DNA from: an uncultured Lachnospiraceae bacterium
GTDB taxonomy: Bacteria > Bacillota > Clostridia > Lachnospirales > Lachnospiraceae
Reading direction: 5' to 3'
Assembly: GCA_949471785.1 (NCBI GenBank)
Contig: CASWRE010000023.1
Coordinates: forward strand, 1-49,254
DNA: 49,254 nucleotides
Shown: one piece after another, positions 46,621 to 49,254 of the stretch
How the letters are laid out: each line of letters opens with the position of its first letter
Numbering within the stretch: the first letter of the stretch is position 1
Program-made: the position numbers and the translations under genes
The notes under the pieces: model-generated
Databases searched by the model: none
What the model was told of the DNA's origin: nothing
The model's input: only the letters and a program-made list of their open reading frames with translations

Positions 46621-48363
46621 CTATTGTTCAAAAGGAAACCGCAGCACAAACGCGGTGCCCTCATTCACCGCGCTGTGAACCTCCAGCTCAAACCGCTTAT
46701 CATAATACATCTGCATCCGGAATACCGTATTGGCGATTCCCAGCCCCAGTTTTTCCACGTCCATGGATTCCGGACCGCCGCTTTGCATGTCACGGATCTT
46801 TTCCACCGTCGCCCGGTCCATGCCCCGGCCATTATCACAGATCCTGACCTCCACCTGGCCGGCGCTGGTCCGGCTGATCTGCACAAAAAGCTCTCCCTGG
46901 CCGCTGATCTCCTCAAAACCGTGGATAATCGCGTTTTCCACAAAGGGCTGGAGCAGAAGCTTCCGAATTTTCGCCCTCCGCGCCTCCCCGGAGACTTCAA
47001 TGACATAATCAAACTTATCGTCAAACCGCATCTTCTGGAGATACAGATACTCCTCCAGCCAGGCAATCTCCTCCTCTGCCGTAACCAGCTGATAACGGCG
47101 GCGGGTCATATACCGCAGCACGTCCGCAAATTTTTTCAAAAGGCGGCTGGTCTCATAATCCCCGTTCTCAATGGCTGTATAATTGATGGTATTCATTGTA
47201 TTATACAGAAAATGGGAGTTGATTTCCAGCTCCAGGGCCTTGAGCTCCGCATCCTGCTTCTTTTGCAGCAGCTGTATTTTCTCATCATTCTGCTTCTGTA
47301 TCTGATCTCTCTGCTCGCCCAGCTTCCGCACCATCGTGTTATAGCCTTTAAATAAAGAATAAAAATCCGCAGAGCTGTCCACCGGCTCCTCCATCAGCTT
47401 AAAATCCCGGGGTGCCTCCCGCATGGCCATCTCCAGATAGCTGAGTTTTTTCATCCTCCGGCCGATCAGCCGGTCCACCAGCAGCACGGCCAGGGCGATC
47501 ACGGCCAGAGAGGAACACATCCATACCAGCGTGAGCGACCAGACCTTTTTATTGATGGCATTGTCGTCAACATAGCTGACCAGGTTCCAGTTCGTCCAGT
47601 GGATTTCATTTTCCTTTGAGGTGACATACAGCGATTTTTCAAACCAAGGCTCCAGCTCCCGTAAGACCGTACCATCCTCCGCAACGATTTCATACCCGAT
47701 ATACCGGTATTTTAAGGTATCGGTCACTTCCCAGATATCCTCCGCATAGAGAACCATCAGCCCGCACCCGCTGCACTTTTTTTCTGTATAATCATAGATT
47801 CTCTGGGCGACGGCAATGCAGGGCTCGCCATGGTATTCCACCAGACAGCTCACCAGGGTGTCCGTCGCCATACTCTCTCTGGCCAGCGCGGCAAGCTCCG
47901 GCCATTCCTCCCAGTCCTTCCCGCTGATCCGTATCCTCTGGCCCGTGGGCTTGCGTATATACAGGTAGCCCCGCAGCTCAGTGTCTGTGCACATCAGCAG
48001 CGCGACCTCATTATTGGAGGGGGCGTCATAGGAGCCCAGGATGCTATAGACGTCATAGCTGTTCATCGGGGCATGGAAGGTCTCCGTTCTGAACATGTGA
48101 AGGAGCCTCTCGTCAATAATCATCTCAAAATAGGGTTCCATATAATTTTTCATATATTCCGACAGGTGCGCCGCCCTGCTGCCCACATTTTCCTCCGCTT
48201 CCCAGACGAGCTGCTCTTTTAGCACACGGAAATAGTAACTGTTGGCGGTTCCGCTCAACGCAAGAAGGGGCAGTAAGATGACCACAAAAATAGCTGCCCT
48301 GACCTGCTGTTTCAGATACGTCGTTCTGTACTTTTCTAAAAGGGTTTTTACCGGCCTGATCAC
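46621..48363 (-). CDS. YesM-type sensor histidine kinase
   Basis: This 580-residue membrane kinase has helices at about 22-42 and 275-297 that enclose a 230-residue extracellular sensor. It then has a linker with a coiled coil (about 345-378), the His_kinase domain with His384 in EINSHFLYNTMNT, and an ATPase with QPFVENAIIHGFE and DNGRGM. The usual Pro before that His is Ser here (NSHFLYN rather than NPHFLYN). The start is GTG, overlapping the upstream stop as GTGA, with AAAGGA before it. It pairs with the regulator downstream, 71 nt away. Confidence 0.9.
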   Translation of the reverse strand: MIRPVKTLLEKYRTTYLKQQVRAAIFVVILLPLLALSGTANSYYFRVLKEQLVWEAEENVGSRAAHLSEYMKNYMEPYFEMIIDERLLHMFRTETFHAPMNSYDVYSILGSYDAPSNNEVALLMCTDTELRGYLYIRKPTGQRIRISGKDWEEWPELAALARESMATDTLVSCLVEYHGEPCIAVAQRIYDYTEKKCSGCGLMVLYAEDIWEVTDTLKYRYIGYEIVAEDGTVLRELEPWFEKSLYVTSKENEIHWTNWNLVSYVDDNAINKKVWSLTLVWMCSSLAVIALAVLLVDRLIGRRMKKLSYLEMAMREAPRDFKLMEEPVDSSADFYSLFKGYNTMVRKLGEQRDQIQKQNDEKIQLLQKKQDAELKALELEINSHFLYNTMNTINYTAIENGDYETSRLLKKFADVLRYMTRRRYQLVTAEEEIAWLEEYLYLQKMRFDDKFDYVIEVSGEARRAKIRKLLLQPFVENAIIHGFEEISGQGELFVQISRTSAGQVEVRICDNGRGMDRATVEKIRDMQSGGPESMDVEKLGLGIANTVFRMQMYYDKRFELEVHSAVNEGTAFVLRFPFEQ

Positions 48364-49079
48364 CTGTATCCTTTCTGCGCCGTCTTCTGCGCCAGGTCAA
48401 TCCAGTCCCGAAGCCGTCCCGGGTCATGCTCGATTGTAATGGTATCCTTTAAAATCATCTCCACGACGCAGCCGCCGGCGGCCTCCATGGTATACTCTAT
48501 ATCCTTCGCGGCTTCGTCCGGATTCCATCCGCTGGTCACCACCGTCGGCGCTGGCTTCCAGGAATAGATATATCTGTCCTCAAGCTCCTTCGCCGCCCTC
48601 CGCCGGTCTGTCCAGGGATTGACCGAGACGCGCCGGAGATTTTTAATCCTCCGCTTTATGATGCCGAATTTATCCGTCATCGGCTCGCAGCACCCGTAGC
48701 AGCTAACGCCGAACCGTTCCAGCAGGGGTTCGTGGTAAGCCGTCGCAAACTCCTCATACATAGCGGGAGACACCGCCGCCAGCTCCTGGGCGTCCGCATG
48801 GCCCCAGCAGTTTTTATAGGTTATTTTTCCGCCGGTCTCCAGCTCCCGGAGATAGCCGACGCCGCCGGAACCCACATAATCCATCCCCGTATTCGCGGCG
48901 GAGAGCGTCTTTTCCATCTCGTCAAGGAGCTCCAACGTGGCATCCCGCATAAAACCCAGCACACTGTGCAGCCATTCGGGCCTCTCGATTGTATCGTACA
49001 GGATATTTTCCGCGCCTCTCAGCTCAATGAACTGCCGCAAAAGGCTCGTGTCCGGAACCTGATAGGGATATAGTTTCAC
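48360..49079 (-). CDS. Uroporphyrinogen decarboxylase family protein, N-terminally truncated
   Basis: These 239 residues match the C-terminal two thirds of URO-D/MtaA-type proteins: FMRDATLELLDEMEK, NCWGHADAQELAAVSPAMYEEFATAYHEPLLERFG, SCYGCCEPMTD and PGRLRDWIDLAQ. In relatives of about 350-400 residues a barrel's first strands precede this. The GTG at 49079 is the likely start, but the frame stays open only to a TGA near 49170, so the N-terminus is missing. Family members transfer methyl groups to or from corrinoids, and similar genes occur in sugar-catabolic operons. It overlaps the kinase gene by 4 nt. Confidence 0.68.
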   Translation of the reverse strand: MKLYPYQVPDTSLLRQFIELRGAENILYDTIERPEWLHSVLGFMRDATLELLDEMEKTLSAANTGMDYVGSGGVGYLRELETGGKITYKNCWGHADAQELAAVSPAMYEEFATAYHEPLLERFGVSCYGCCEPMTDKFGIIKRRIKNLRRVSVNPWTDRRRAAKELEDRYIYSWKPAPTVVTSGWNPDEAAKDIEYTMEAAGGCVVEMILKDTITIEHDPGRLRDWIDLAQKTAQKGYR

Positions 49080-49191
49080 ATCCAGAATATCCCCTATCGC
49101 GTCTTTTATGCAGGTAAAATTGATTTCCGTCTGATCTTTACGATATATAAATTCCAGTTTATCTATTCAATCCTCTATAAACCCTGTATTT

Positions 49192-49254
49192 TCAAGGCTT
49201 ATCGCCTATTAAATGTTCAAACCTTATGTATTTTCCCTTGTTTTTGCCCTTATG
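49192..49254 (-). other. Possible C-terminal end of a gene running off the right edge
   Basis: The minus-strand frame that enters at the window edge reads 20 codons (HKGKNKGKYIRFEHLIGDKP) before TGA. The codons look coding-like but are too few to name. If real, the gene ends immediately upstream of the truncated URO-D gene and may belong to whatever removed its 5' part. AT content rises here. The 112 nt between 49080 and 49191 hold the untranslated or truncated start of the URO-D gene. Confidence 0.25.

Overview
The window looks like chromosomal DNA of a Gram-positive gut anaerobe of the Lachnospiraceae (Blautia/Ruminococcus/Dorea-like). The grounds are inference from gene content: a single-chain 1,251-residue PurL, anaerobic cobaltochelatase CbiK, a chorismate mutase/prephenate dehydratase fusion, separate PyrB and PyrI, the GGGtGRT/scaffold gene pair, YesM-type two-component genes, strong AGGAGG ribosome binding sites and moderate-to-high GC. 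No rRNA, plasmid, phage or CRISPR locus is seen.

Left part (1-18,011), mostly core metabolism: two tandem tRNA-Glu genes with promoter and terminator; cbiK with a DUF2804 gene; a GNAT acetyltransferase; pduL with a small conserved gene; a MATE exporter; ridA-purL divergent from a LysR regulator; a four-gene operon (small protein, CsoR-type metal sensor, Mrp/NBP35 ATPase, Fe-S helicase with a fused nuclease domain); an exported repeat protein; an LD-carboxypeptidase; and an Rpn-family nuclease gene that carries a well-placed internal start producing a short C-terminal protein.

Envelope block (18,170-23,768): a low-affinity-type penicillin-binding protein under a promoter with two TACA-N2-TGTA operators and a ten-G tract at its ribosome binding site; an overlapping lipoprotein gene; then a membrane protein with a cytoplasmic Cro/CI-type DNA-binding tail in an operon with another lipoprotein. 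The promoter of this second operon is bracketed by two copies of one palindrome exactly 42 bp apart.

Middle (23,807-37,309): a ZmaR-like acetyltransferase, a PHP phosphoesterase, a probable operon pheA-DUF815 ATPase-ppx-ppk linking phenylalanine synthesis to polyphosphate turnover, folC divergent from pyrBI, and a secreted Ig-like-repeat protein. A 27-nt palindromic element occurs three times, twice at stop codons inside this operon and once in the ridA leader.

Accessory right part (37,376-49,254): a broken Fic gene split at its active-site motif by an AbiEi/AbiEii toxin-antitoxin module of lower GC, with operator palindromes; a DUF308 membrane protein; remnants of a MATE, a TraX and a monooxygenase gene; the uncharacterised GGGtGRT plus NifU-like scaffold pair; and a YesM-type sensor/AraC-type regulator operon controlling a GH31 glycosidase gene that is split by one in-frame TAA. 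The operon's first gene (uroporphyrinogen-decarboxylase family) lacks its N-terminal part near the right edge.
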